A DNA stretch of 5,199 nt from Candidatus Hydrogenedentota bacterium (GCA_011046175.1 DSBB01000194.1:1-5199); one strand, 5' to 3'; positions 1 through 5,087 are shown, counted from the stretch's first letter. Notes: generated by a model from the sequence alone, not told the origin. Numbers and translations are program-made.

Positions 1-72
1 GTCGGGGAGAAAGCGTTGCACCACGCGGCGTCCCGGCTTGCCGACAATATCGCCTATGAAAATAATCTTCAT
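1..72 (-). CDS. ymdB: YmdB-family metallophosphoesterase, N-terminal fragment (cut by window edge)
   Basis: Only the first 24 codons lie in the window; the gene continues past the left edge. The reverse strand reads MKIIFIGDIVGKPGRR and then VVQRFLPD. This closely resembles the start of the YmdB/TIGR00282 metallophosphoesterase family, whose members begin with a short beta strand followed by GDIVGKPGR. In that family the Asp of the GD motif (D8 here) is a ligand of the two-metal site. Characterised YmdB from Bacillus subtilis hydrolyses 2',3'-cyclic nucleotides and affects biofilm and motility decisions; whether that applies here is unknown. The ATG start is supported by a GGAGG ribosome-binding site six bases upstream. 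The gene is divergent from the ROK kinase. Family recognition rests on a short but very characteristic stretch, and no other family I know starts this way. Confidence 0.85.
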   Translation of the reverse strand, partial: MKIIFIGDIVGKPGRRVVQRFLPD

Positions 73-76
73 GTTT

Positions 77-83
77 ATCCTCC
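77..83 (-). promoter_or_regulatory. Ribosome-binding site of the ymdB-like gene
   Basis: On the minus strand GGAGGAT lies just ahead of the ATG at 72-70, with six bases between GGAGG and the start codon. This fixes the start of the truncated gene. Confidence 0.8.
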
Positions 84-95
84 CGGATTGGCGTA

Positions 96-101
96 ATTGT
101 A
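96..101 (-). promoter_or_regulatory. Possible -10 box for the ymdB-like gene
   Basis: The minus strand carries TACAAT (five of six consensus bases) about 24 bases upstream of the start codon, which would give a short leader holding only the ribosome-binding site. No good -35 hexamer lies 16-18 bases further upstream; the sequence there is GC-rich. It would need an activator, or it may be chance. Confidence 0.35.
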
Positions 102-154
102 CCGCAGACGCAGCCCTCGACGCCACCGCCCGCCGCCAACGCGAAAGCAAAATT

Positions 155-187
155 TATGCGCGCGCATATTTCATGATATGCTTGCAT
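155..187. promoter_or_regulatory. Cluster of overlapping palindromes upstream of the ROK kinase (candidate operator)
   Basis: Three inverted repeats overlap in the divergent gap. A perfect 14-base palindrome, TATGCGC/GCGCATA, spans 155-168. An interrupted repeat, GCATAT and ATATGC with six bases between, spans 164-181. A shorter one, ATGC-TT-GCAT, spans 178-187. Such symmetry is typical of binding sites for dimeric regulators, and the position (42-74 bases upstream of the kinase start) suits an operator. No strong sigma70 promoter for the kinase could be picked; weak -10 candidates are TATGCT (177-182) and TTTAAT (200-205). The regulator is unknown, so the function is inferred from symmetry and position alone. 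Confidence 0.35.
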
Positions 188-213
188 CGCAACAGGTTGT
201 TTAATTGCGAAAT

Positions 214-219
214 GGAGGT
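214..219 (+). promoter_or_regulatory. Ribosome-binding site deciding the ROK kinase start
   Basis: GGAGGT lies nine bases before the ATG at 229. It falls inside the longer reading frame that opens with TTG at 205, so it argues that translation starts at 229 and not at 205. Confidence 0.85.
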
Positions 220-228
220 ACATCGGTT

Positions 229-1227
229 ATGACAAACGCTGGTCGGTTGAAAAATAAAACGGCAATCGTTGGCATGGATATCGGCGGCACCAAAATGATG
301 GCGGCCGTGTTTGATCAAAAATTTCATAAGATCGGCGTATGCCGAAAAAAAAGCCGAAGTAAAAATGGCGGCGAAACTGAAATGAGGGTCATAAAGGTGA
401 TTCGCGAGGCCATCGAAAACGCAGGCAATCCGCCCATAGCGGGCATCGGCGTCGGTTCTCCGGGACCGCTTGACCCGGCCACCGGCGTTATCATAGACAC
501 ACCCAACCTCGGTTGGAAAAACTTTCCCCTCGCGCATCTATTGCGGGAAACCTTCAAGACCCCGGTTGTGGTGGACAATGATGTGAATGTCGGCACCTAT
601 GGCGAGTGGCGCTGCACTGCGCTGCGGTCCAAAAAACATGTCTTGGGGGTGTTCCCAGGGACGGGTATTGGCGGCGGCATTATCATAGACGGGAAAATCC
701 TGCACGGTTTTTCAGGCGCGGCGGGAGAAGTGGGGCATATCACCATTATGCCGGACGGCCCATTCTGCGGGTGCGGAAAACGCGGTTGCCTCGAAGCGCT
801 GGCGTCGCGTGTGGCCATTGCCAAGGAAGTGGCGGCTCTTGCGGCGCGTGAGGACGCGCCCTATATACTTGAGCATTGCGGAACGGATGTCAATGCCATA
901 CGCAGCGGCGTGTTGGCGCGCGCCATCGAGGCGGGCGAGACTATGGTTGAAGAAGTCGTACGCAAGGCCGCTTATTACATCGGTATTGGCGTGGGTAATT
1001 TGATTAACGTGCTAAGTCCCGAAGTAGTAGTGCTGGGGGGAGGTCTTGTTGAAGCGATGGAGACGCTTGTATTGGAAGAGGTCGAAAAAGCGGTGGCAGA
1101 ACATGCCATGCCGTTCCTCCGAAAAAATGTCAGGATAGCAGCGGCGCAACTGGGAGATGACGCTGTGGTTATGGGCGCCGCGAAACTCATTAGCGAACGC
1201 ATTGACGAAGGCGGCGCAAAAAAATAA
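229..1227 (+). CDS. ROK-family sugar kinase (glucokinase-like)
   Basis: This is a 332-residue cytoplasmic kinase predicted to phosphorylate a hexose (glucose, N-acetylglucosamine, mannose or similar) with ATP; most ROK kinases are 290-330 residues. The N-terminal phosphate-binding loop is DIGGTK at residues 17-22. GVGSPGPLDP follows at 74-83. The sugar-binding and catalytic segment VDNDVN is at 115-120, with D118 in the place of the catalytic base. GTGIGGG at 144-150 belongs to the second nucleotide-binding region. E167 and H170 in GEVGH match sugar ligands. The ROK zinc site is complete: H170 plus C180, C182 and C187 in CGCGKRGC. NLINVLSPEVVVLGGG (257-272) is the C-terminal adenosine-side motif. 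The ATG at 229 is chosen over a TTG at 205 because GGAGGT sits nine bases before it. There is no helix-turn-helix N-terminus, so it is an enzyme and not a ROK repressor. The exact sugar cannot be read from the sequence. The downstream hydrolase has its own promoter. Confidence 0.93.
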   Translation: MTNAGRLKNKTAIVGMDIGGTKMMAAVFDQKFHKIGVCRKKSRSKNGGETEMRVIKVIREAIENAGNPPIAGIGVGSPGPLDPATGVIIDTPNLGWKNFPLAHLLRETFKTPVVVDNDVNVGTYGEWRCTALRSKKHVLGVFPGTGIGGGIIIDGKILHGFSGAAGEVGHITIMPDGPFCGCGKRGCLEALASRVAIAKEVAALAAREDAPYILEHCGTDVNAIRSGVLARAIEAGETMVEEVVRKAAYYIGIGVGNLINVLSPEVVVLGGGLVEAMETLVLEEVEKAVAEHAMPFLRKNVRIAAAQLGDDAVVMGAAKLISERIDEGGAKK

Positions 1228-1311
1228 CCGGATTGACGCTTGTTGGCGGATGTCCCCTTGAAATCTGGTGCAAGTTGTTCCCATGCGACAATTTTATGCG
1301 GAAATATTCAC

Positions 1312-1340
1312 TTGACCTCCTGCACGGCTATGACTACAAT
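1312..1340 (+). promoter_or_regulatory. Sigma70-type promoter of the HDAC-fold gene
   Basis: A -35 box TTGACC (1312-1317) and a -10 box TACAAT (1335-1340) are separated by exactly 17 bases; each matches consensus at five of six positions. Transcription would begin near 1347 and give a leader of about 25 bases holding the AAGGA at 1361-1365. It implies that the HDAC-fold gene is transcribed on its own and not only by read-through from the ROK kinase. Confidence 0.72.
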
Positions 1341-1360
1341 ATTCGCAGTTTGTCCCGTAT

Positions 1361-1365
1361 AAGGA
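1361..1365 (+). promoter_or_regulatory. Ribosome-binding site of the HDAC-fold gene
   Basis: AAGGA lies seven bases before the ATG at 1373, supporting that start. Confidence 0.7.
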
Positions 1366-1372
1366 TTTCACA

Positions 1373-2284
1373 ATGGCGAAAACGGCATTATATTATTGTG
1401 AAGAGGCAATGGCGCACGATACCGGCAGGTATCATCCGGAGTCCCCGCTGCGGTTGAAGGCAATTCAATTGGCGTTTGAAGAGCATCATGTGGAAGCGCC
1501 TCTATTGAGACCGGAGCCGGCAACTGAAGGCGATTTGCTCAGCAATCATACGCGTGACCATGTGAAAATGATTCGCGAGTGCTGTCTGGGCGGCGCGGAC
1601 TATCCTGATCCAGACACCGTGATGGACGCCGGGTCATGGGATGCGGCATTGTTGTCGGCAGGCGCCGGTATCACCGCATGCAAAGCGGTATTGGCCGGGG
1701 AAATTGACAACGCTTTTGTGATGATGCGGCCCCCCGGGCATCATGCAGAGTCGGACTGCGCAATGGGGTTTTGCCTGTTCAACAACATAGCCATTGCCGC
1801 GCGCTGGCTGCGCGGGCAGGCGGGAATTAAACGAGTGGCCATATTGGATTTCGACGTGCATCATGGCAATGGAACGCAGCAGGCCTTCTACAACGACGAC
1901 ACCGTATTATTCATCAGTCTGCATGAATATCCCCATTTCCCCGGCACGGGATTTCCGTATGAACGAGGCAAGAATGATACAAACCTGAATTTTCAGATGC
2001 CGCCCGGATGCAGTCCCGACCGGTGGCTGGAAACCGTAAGGGACGTAGTGCTGCCACAATTGGAGTCCTTTGCGCCGGACATGTTCTTAATGTCCGCCGG
2101 CTTTGACGGCCATCGTCTTGACCCGCTCGGCAATCAGTTGCTTGAAGCGGAGCATTACGGCGAGATAACGCGCATGACGCGCCACATCGCGGACGGACGC
2201 ATCGTGTCATTTCTCGAAGGCGGTTATCATCTGACGGCCCTGGGATTGTGCGCCATCAGTCATGTGCGCGCGCTAATGGAATAA
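1373..2284 (+). CDS. Histone deacetylase-fold zinc amidohydrolase (AcuC / acetylpolyamine amidohydrolase / class II HDAC type)
   Basis: This 303-residue protein covers a whole arginase/deacetylase-fold catalytic domain with no extra domains. Family enzymes remove acetyl (or other acyl) groups from lysine side chains or polyamines using one zinc ion. The N-terminus carries YHPESPLRLKAI (residues 20-31), the usual opening motif. RPPGHHA at 119-125 holds the catalytic histidine pair H123/H124. DFDVHHGNGT at 159-168 supplies zinc ligands D161 and H163. SAGFD at 241-245 supplies the third ligand, D245. LEGGYHL at 281-287 carries Y285, the transition-state tyrosine, so the active site looks complete. 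The GFD-x(4)-DPLG pattern and HPE motif resemble class II/bacterial HDAC-like amidohydrolases more than class I enzymes. No acetoin (acu) genes are nearby, so the name acuC is not justified. No signal peptide is present. The start is supported by AAGGA seven bases upstream and a promoter at 1312-1340. The natural substrate is not predictable from this sequence. Confidence 0.93.
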   Translation: MAKTALYYCEEAMAHDTGRYHPESPLRLKAIQLAFEEHHVEAPLLRPEPATEGDLLSNHTRDHVKMIRECCLGGADYPDPDTVMDAGSWDAALLSAGAGITACKAVLAGEIDNAFVMMRPPGHHAESDCAMGFCLFNNIAIAARWLRGQAGIKRVAILDFDVHHGNGTQQAFYNDDTVLFISLHEYPHFPGTGFPYERGKNDTNLNFQMPPGCSPDRWLETVRDVVLPQLESFAPDMFLMSAGFDGHRLDPLGNQLLEAEHYGEITRMTRHIADGRIVSFLEGGYHLTALGLCAISHVRALME

Positions 2285-2349
2285 TTTTTTTGACGCTCGT
2301 TTCGGCGCCTTGTCAGCCATCTTCTAAGCTCAAAAACAAAAACCCACAA

Positions 2350-2426
2350 GCGTCATCATTGCGAAGACGTCAGCCCGACGCGACAATCCGGGAAAACAAA
2401 ATGCTTCGCTTTGCCCGCAACAACGC
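2350..2426. repeat. Degenerate dispersed repeat of the CGTCAT-TTGCG type (foldback element)
   Basis: This convergent gap contains a 77-base stretch that folds back on itself. GCGT at 2350 pairs with ACGC at 2423-2426, TTGCG at 2359-2363 with CGCAA at 2416-2420, and GAAG at 2363-2366 with CTTC at 2404-2407. Inside, CGTC (2368-2371) and GACG (2377-2380) form a small hairpin around AGCCC. The CGTCAT...ATTGCG opening, the GACAATCC middle and the TGCTTCGCTTTGCCCGCAA end look like a decayed copy of the widespread short repeat family built from CGTCATTGCGAG and TGCTTCGCT. The family match is from memory of the pattern. The 169-base gap (2285-2453) shows nothing else except a run of seven T's just after the HDAC stop codon, without a convincing preceding hairpin. 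Confidence 0.6.
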
Positions 2427-2453
2427 TACACTGAGTTATGGACAACGCCTGCG

Positions 2454-3425
2454 TTAGTTCGCCTTGGCACGACGTTGTTTCAATTCGCGCCAATTGGTCA
2501 AGATGATGCCTTCCTCTTCTATGAACTGCTTGAGCTTAAGGTCAAGCATTGCATTCAAGTCGCCCTGGCGCAGCTCGCCCGAACCGGAAATCTGGTCAAA
2601 ATTGGGCGTGCGTTCCGTGGCGTGAATAATCACCTGCGTCACGCCCGGCTTCAGACCGCGCAAAACCTCGATAAAACGGTCCGTTTTGTCATCCGTTTTC
2701 CAGTCATAAGCGGCGGTGTGCAGATCGTCCAGCACCGGTAGCCCGGACGCCCACACAAGTTCTGCAAGCATTTTAACGGCGTCCGCATATTCCGCCAACT
2801 CCGGATTCTCCTCACGGAGAATGGTCATGTGACCGCCCGGTATCATCACCGGAATTTGTTTTTCCATGCCGATCGCGACATAACGCTGGACAAATTCCTC
2901 GGTCGCGTAAACCGTGCCCATGTGCGTGTCCAGATGGCTGATGGGAAGCCCCATCCGCTCGGCCAACGCAATCTGCGCGCGTATTTCCGCCTCAAATTCA
3001 TCCGCCGTCGCGTTTTGCGCCACATCGCGGACGCCGCCCCACATATAACCATCCGGATCAAGCAAGCCGGGAACGTCAGCCGCGCACGCAACCGGACGCC
3101 AGCGATACTTGTCCCATTCGCAGGTCAATGTAAGATGTAATCCCGAGCACACATCCGGATGCGCTTTCAGATAATCCCTGATCTCGGACACCCACGCGCA
3201 CGGCATCATCACGCTCCAAGAGGTAATCAGTCCCTCTTCAACCCCGCGGATGCTCCCAATGTTGGCTTCATGACACAAGCCGGCATCGTCATTATGAAAA
3301 ATGACGACCCGCGCCCCTTCAGGCCATCCAAGACGTTCCGCAAAAGTAGGCTCCTCAGCAAAAGCGATCAGCCCTGAAGACAAAACAAGCAACATTGCCG
3401 CGACAGTGCAGGTCGGCATTTTCAT
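2454..3425 (-). CDS. Secreted ChbG/YdjC-family carbohydrate deacetylase-like protein
   Basis: This is a 323-residue protein on the minus strand. Residues 1-23 are a typical signal peptide: a Lys near the N-terminus, a hydrophobic core AAMLLVLSSGLIA, then AFA before EE as a signal peptidase I site. The mature part has the YdjC/ChbG layout. A metal-binding Asp pair lies in HNDDAG (44-49; the family usually has NADDFG), followed by N55 and the EGLITSWSVM segment (64-73). GLHLTL is at 95-100 with H97, and SHLDTHMG at 163-170 with H164 and H168. IIHATE (266-271) and a late RQGDLNAM segment (286-293) complete it. Characterised members use one divalent metal and remove acetyl groups from chito-oligosaccharides; the substrate here is unknown. 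The ATG at 3425 is chosen over an upstream TTG at 3470 because AAGGAG lies eight bases before it and the signal peptide then begins the protein. Secretion is unusual relative to cytoplasmic ChbG. It has its own promoter and converges on the HDAC-fold gene. Confidence 0.85.
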   Translation of the reverse strand: MKMPTCTVAAMLLVLSSGLIAFAEEPTFAERLGWPEGARVVIFHNDDAGLCHEANIGSIRGVEEGLITSWSVMMPCAWVSEIRDYLKAHPDVCSGLHLTLTCEWDKYRWRPVACAADVPGLLDPDGYMWGGVRDVAQNATADEFEAEIRAQIALAERMGLPISHLDTHMGTVYATEEFVQRYVAIGMEKQIPVMIPGGHMTILREENPELAEYADAVKMLAELVWASGLPVLDDLHTAAYDWKTDDKTDRFIEVLRGLKPGVTQVIIHATERTPNFDQISGSGELRQGDLNAMLDLKLKQFIEEEGIILTNWRELKQRRAKAN

Positions 3426-3433
3426 GAGTGGTT

Positions 3434-3439
3434 CTCCTT
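3434..3439 (-). promoter_or_regulatory. Ribosome-binding site of the secreted deacetylase
   Basis: The minus strand reads AAGGAG eight bases ahead of the ATG at 3425. It lies within the longer TTG-initiated frame, so it argues for the shorter protein that starts with the signal peptide. Confidence 0.85.
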
Positions 3440-3454
3440 TTTTGTTTTTATCAA

Positions 3455-3467
3455 GCGCAAGTTGCGC
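3455..3467. promoter_or_regulatory. Inverted repeat in the leader of the secreted deacetylase gene
   Basis: GCGCAA and TTGCGC flank a single central base, giving a 13-base perfect inverted repeat between the predicted promoter (3485-3512) and the ribosome-binding site. It could be an operator just downstream of the transcription start, or a small four-pair hairpin with a five-base loop in the mRNA leader. The function is inferred from symmetry and position only. Confidence 0.3.
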
Positions 3468-3484
3468 CAACAGGTTTTCGGCAT

Positions 3485-3512
3485 GGTATATGGAGACCCT
3501 TGTTCAAGTCAA
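3485..3512 (-). promoter_or_regulatory. Likely sigma70-type promoter of the secreted deacetylase gene
   Basis: On the minus strand a -35 box TTGACT (3512-3507, five of six consensus) is followed after 16 bases by TATACC (3490-3485, four of six). Transcription would begin near 3478 and give a leader of about 50 bases carrying the inverted repeat at 3455-3467 and the AAGGAG site. Confidence 0.5.
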
Positions 3513-3596
3513 CATTAAAACCCGTTGTGCATATCACGGTTGACTGAGCATTATGCTATCGGGTTTCGTTATTTCCGAGCAACCATTGCCGTATTT

Positions 3597-3626
3597 TTGA
3601 CTGCACATAAAAAAGTCTGCTATTAT
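3597..3626 (+). promoter_or_regulatory. Extended -10 sigma70 promoter of the tRNA-Val gene
   Basis: TTGACT (3597-3602) and TATTAT (3621-3626) are separated by 18 bases, and TGC directly precedes the -10 box to make an extended -10 (TGN) element. Each hexamer matches consensus at five of six positions. Transcription would start near 3632, a few bases ahead of the tRNA 5' end, as is usual for a stand-alone tRNA gene. Confidence 0.75.
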
Positions 3627-3639
3627 TAACACCCGTTGC

Positions 3640-3716
3640 GGGCGATTAGCTCAGTTGGTTAGAGTGCCACGTTGACATCGTGGAGGTCACTGGTTCGATT
3701 CCAGTATCGCCCACCA
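3640..3716 (+). tRNA. tRNA-Val (anticodon GAC), CCA encoded
   Basis: This is a 77-base sequence with a full cloverleaf. The acceptor stem GGGCGAT (3640-3646) pairs with ATCGCCC (3706-3712). The D arm has GCTC/GAGT around AGTTGGTTA (3649-3665). The anticodon stem CCACG/CGTGG (3667-3671, 3679-3683) encloses the loop TTGACAT, with anticodon GAC at 3674-3676. The variable loop is five bases. The T arm has ACTGG/CCAGT around TTCGATT (3689-3705). The discriminator base is A and the 3' CCA is encoded in the DNA. GAC reads GUC and GUU valine codons; A73 and the AC of the anticodon are known valine identity elements. It is flanked by its own promoter and an intrinsic terminator, so it appears monocistronic. 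No integrase or repeated tRNA 3' end was seen, so there is no sign of an integrated element. Confidence 0.97.
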
Positions 3717-3750
3717 TTATAAAATCCTTGAAAAGCGCATTCATACGCTG

Positions 3751-3780
3751 TCCGTAACGCTGTTACGGATATTTTTGTTT
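3751..3780 (+). terminator. Intrinsic terminator of tRNA-Val, abutting the pdxB start
   Basis: TCCGTAAC (3751-3758) and GTTACGGA (3762-3769) form a perfect eight-pair stem with a GCT loop. It is followed at once by TATTTTTGTTT, a good U-tract. The T-rich tail ends at 3780, four bases before the pdxB ATG. It would stop tRNA transcripts before pdxB; its 3' arm also carries the only purine-rich stretch (ACGGA) that could serve as a pdxB ribosome-binding site. Confidence 0.82.
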
Positions 3781-3784
3781 GCCC

Positions 3785-4924
3785 ATGAAAATCATCGTTG
3801 ATGAAAATATCCCTTATGGCAAAGAGGCCTTCGGTACACTGGGCGATGTGCAGACAGCGCATGGCCGCAAAATCACTCCGGACATGTTGCAGGGCGCTGA
3901 CGCGCTTATTGTGCGCAGCATCACCAAGGTGAACGAGGCGCTATTGGCGGATACGCTGGTGCGGTTCGTGGGCACTTGCACCATCGGCGAAGACCATATT
4001 GACAAGGCATATCTCGCCGCGAACAACATCGCATTTACCAGCGCGCCGGGATGCAACGCGAACAGCGTGGGCGAATATATCATCGCCGCGCTGCTGGTGT
4101 TGGCGGAACGCTACGGGCTGCGTCTTGACGAAATGTCGCTGGGCATTGTGGGTGCGGGCAATGTCGGTTCGAAGGTCTACAAAAAGGCAACAGCGCTGTC
4201 CATGACCTGTGTGTTGAATGATCCGCCTCTCGCCGACGCTACCGGCGATCCCATCTATCGGCCTGTGGACGAGATTCTGGAATGCGATGTCGTTACCCTG
4301 CATACGCCCCTGGAACGAGGCGGCAAGTACCCCACGTGGCATCTCGGCGACAAGGAATTTATCCGCTGGCTGAAACCGAGCGCCATCCTCATCAACTCTT
4401 CGCGTGGCGCGGTGGTGGACAACTTCGCGCTGGAAGAGGCGTTGCGCACGGAAGATATCCGCGCCGCCGTGCTGGATGTGTGGGAGAACGAACCGACGCC
4501 GAACACCGAATTGCTGCGGCTCACGGACATTGCCACGCCGCATATCGCGGGCTATTCTTTTGACGGCAAGGTGAATGGCACGACCCAGGTGTATGAGGCG
4601 TTGTGCGCCTTCCTGGGTGGTGAACCGACCTGGACGCCGCAGGAAGTATTGCCGCCGCCGCCCGTGCCGGAACTGCTGGTCAATCCCGACGAAGCAGACC
4701 CGCTCACTGGTGCAGTATTGTCCGTTTATGACATAATGACGGACGATATGGGGATGCGCGAAATACTCGAACTGCCCCGTGAAAACCATGCCGCGCATTT
4801 TGACGGGTTGCGCAAGAATTATCCCGTCCGACGCGAGTTTTTCAATACCACCGTGCGGCTCTCCCGCCCGGATGAAACACTGGCGCAGCGGCTGGCTGGC
4901 ATCGGTTTTTCCGTGGCCGAATAG
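3785..4924 (+). CDS. pdxB: Erythronate-4-phosphate dehydrogenase (vitamin B6 biosynthesis)
   Basis: This 379-residue enzyme (Escherichia coli PdxB has 378) oxidises 4-phospho-D-erythronate to 2-oxo-3-hydroxy-4-phosphobutanoate, the second step of the DXP-dependent pyridoxal phosphate pathway, in the cytoplasm. The start MKIIVDENIPYG matches the PdxB N-terminus, and ADALIVRSITKVNE (38-51) and APGCNA (87-92) are family-typical. The Rossmann loop GIVGAGNVG is at 120-128, followed by NDPP (145-148) at the cofactor ribose. The D-2-hydroxyacid dehydrogenase triad is R207 in SSRGAVVDN, E236 in WENEP and H253 in TPHIAGY. GTTQV (265-269) and the C-terminal PdxB dimerisation region with YDIM (315-318) and FDGLRKNYPVRRE (339-351) distinguish it from SerA and other dehydrogenases. 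The ATG at 3785 is chosen by homology; a TTG at 3779 would add two residues. No good Shine-Dalgarno precedes it, unlike the other genes here. It follows the tRNA-Val terminator directly. No other B6 gene is in the window. Confidence 0.96.
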   Translation: MKIIVDENIPYGKEAFGTLGDVQTAHGRKITPDMLQGADALIVRSITKVNEALLADTLVRFVGTCTIGEDHIDKAYLAANNIAFTSAPGCNANSVGEYIIAALLVLAERYGLRLDEMSLGIVGAGNVGSKVYKKATALSMTCVLNDPPLADATGDPIYRPVDEILECDVVTLHTPLERGGKYPTWHLGDKEFIRWLKPSAILINSSRGAVVDNFALEEALRTEDIRAAVLDVWENEPTPNTELLRLTDIATPHIAGYSFDGKVNGTTQVYEALCAFLGGEPTWTPQEVLPPPPVPELLVNPDEADPLTGAVLSVYDIMTDDMGMREILELPRENHAAHFDGLRKNYPVRREFFNTTVRLSRPDETLAQRLAGIGFSVAE

Positions 4925-4972
4925 CGGTTCACGTCTTCTCCAATTTCTGCATTCTGGAATCTTTGTTCGTTG

Positions 4973-4995
4973 CATCTACGCGAAACGCATAGATG
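4973..4995 (+). terminator. Hairpin after pdxB, possible weak terminator
   Basis: CATCTA and TAGATG pair as an outer six-base stem. GCG and CGC pair as an inner three-base stem around an AAA loop, with a C/A mismatch between the two. Only TTT follows, so as an intrinsic terminator it is weak; it could also stabilise the 3' end of the pdxB mRNA. It lies 48 bases after the stop codon. Confidence 0.4.
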
Positions 4996-5021
4996 TTTGG
5001 TACAGATATTGAATCAACTTT

Positions 5022-5050
5022 CGTCATTCCCGCGAAAGCGGGAATCCAGG
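5022..5050. repeat. Dispersed inverted-repeat element (CGTCATTCCCGCG type)
   Basis: A perfect eight-base inverted repeat, ATTCCCGC (5026-5033) and GCGGGAAT (5038-5045), surrounds GAAA, which would be a GNRA tetraloop in RNA. The flanks CGTC and CCAGG complete a short element seen in many unrelated bacterial genomes (similar to the neisserial dRS3-type ATTCCCGCG...GCGGGAAT repeats). It lies between two convergent genes, the usual place for such elements, and may also act as a bidirectional hairpin. The family match is from general knowledge; only one copy of this type is in the window. Confidence 0.8.
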
Positions 5051-5087
5051 CGGAAACATCCAAGTAGGAAAGTATTTTCGTAAGACT

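Noticed and set aside
205..228. Upstream TTG start extending the ROK kinase by eight residues
   Set aside because: The extension contains the GGAGGT ribosome-binding site of the ATG at 229, so it is leader and not coding.
1012..1284. Minus-strand 90-codon frame across the end of the ROK kinase
   Set aside because: It overlaps a confident gene in antisense and shows no motifs and no ribosome-binding site.
3426..3470. Upstream TTG start extending the secreted deacetylase by 15 residues
   Set aside because: It would read through the AAGGAG ribosome-binding site and put a charged, Lys-rich stretch ahead of a normal signal peptide.
3540..3575. TTGACT at 3540-3545 as a plus-strand promoter
   Set aside because: No acceptable -10 box lies 15-19 bases downstream; the promoter at 3597-3626 is far better placed for the tRNA.
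3640..3716. tRNA gene as an integration site for a mobile element
   Set aside because: No integrase, excisionase or direct repeat of the tRNA 3' end is visible. The downstream gene is a housekeeping enzyme and the tRNA has its own terminator.
3941..4975. 344-codon open frame on the minus strand opposite pdxB
   Set aside because: It is a shadow of the real pdxB coding strand. Its translation is rich in Arg, His and Gln with no recognisable domain, has no ribosome-binding site, and overlaps a gene whose identity is certain.
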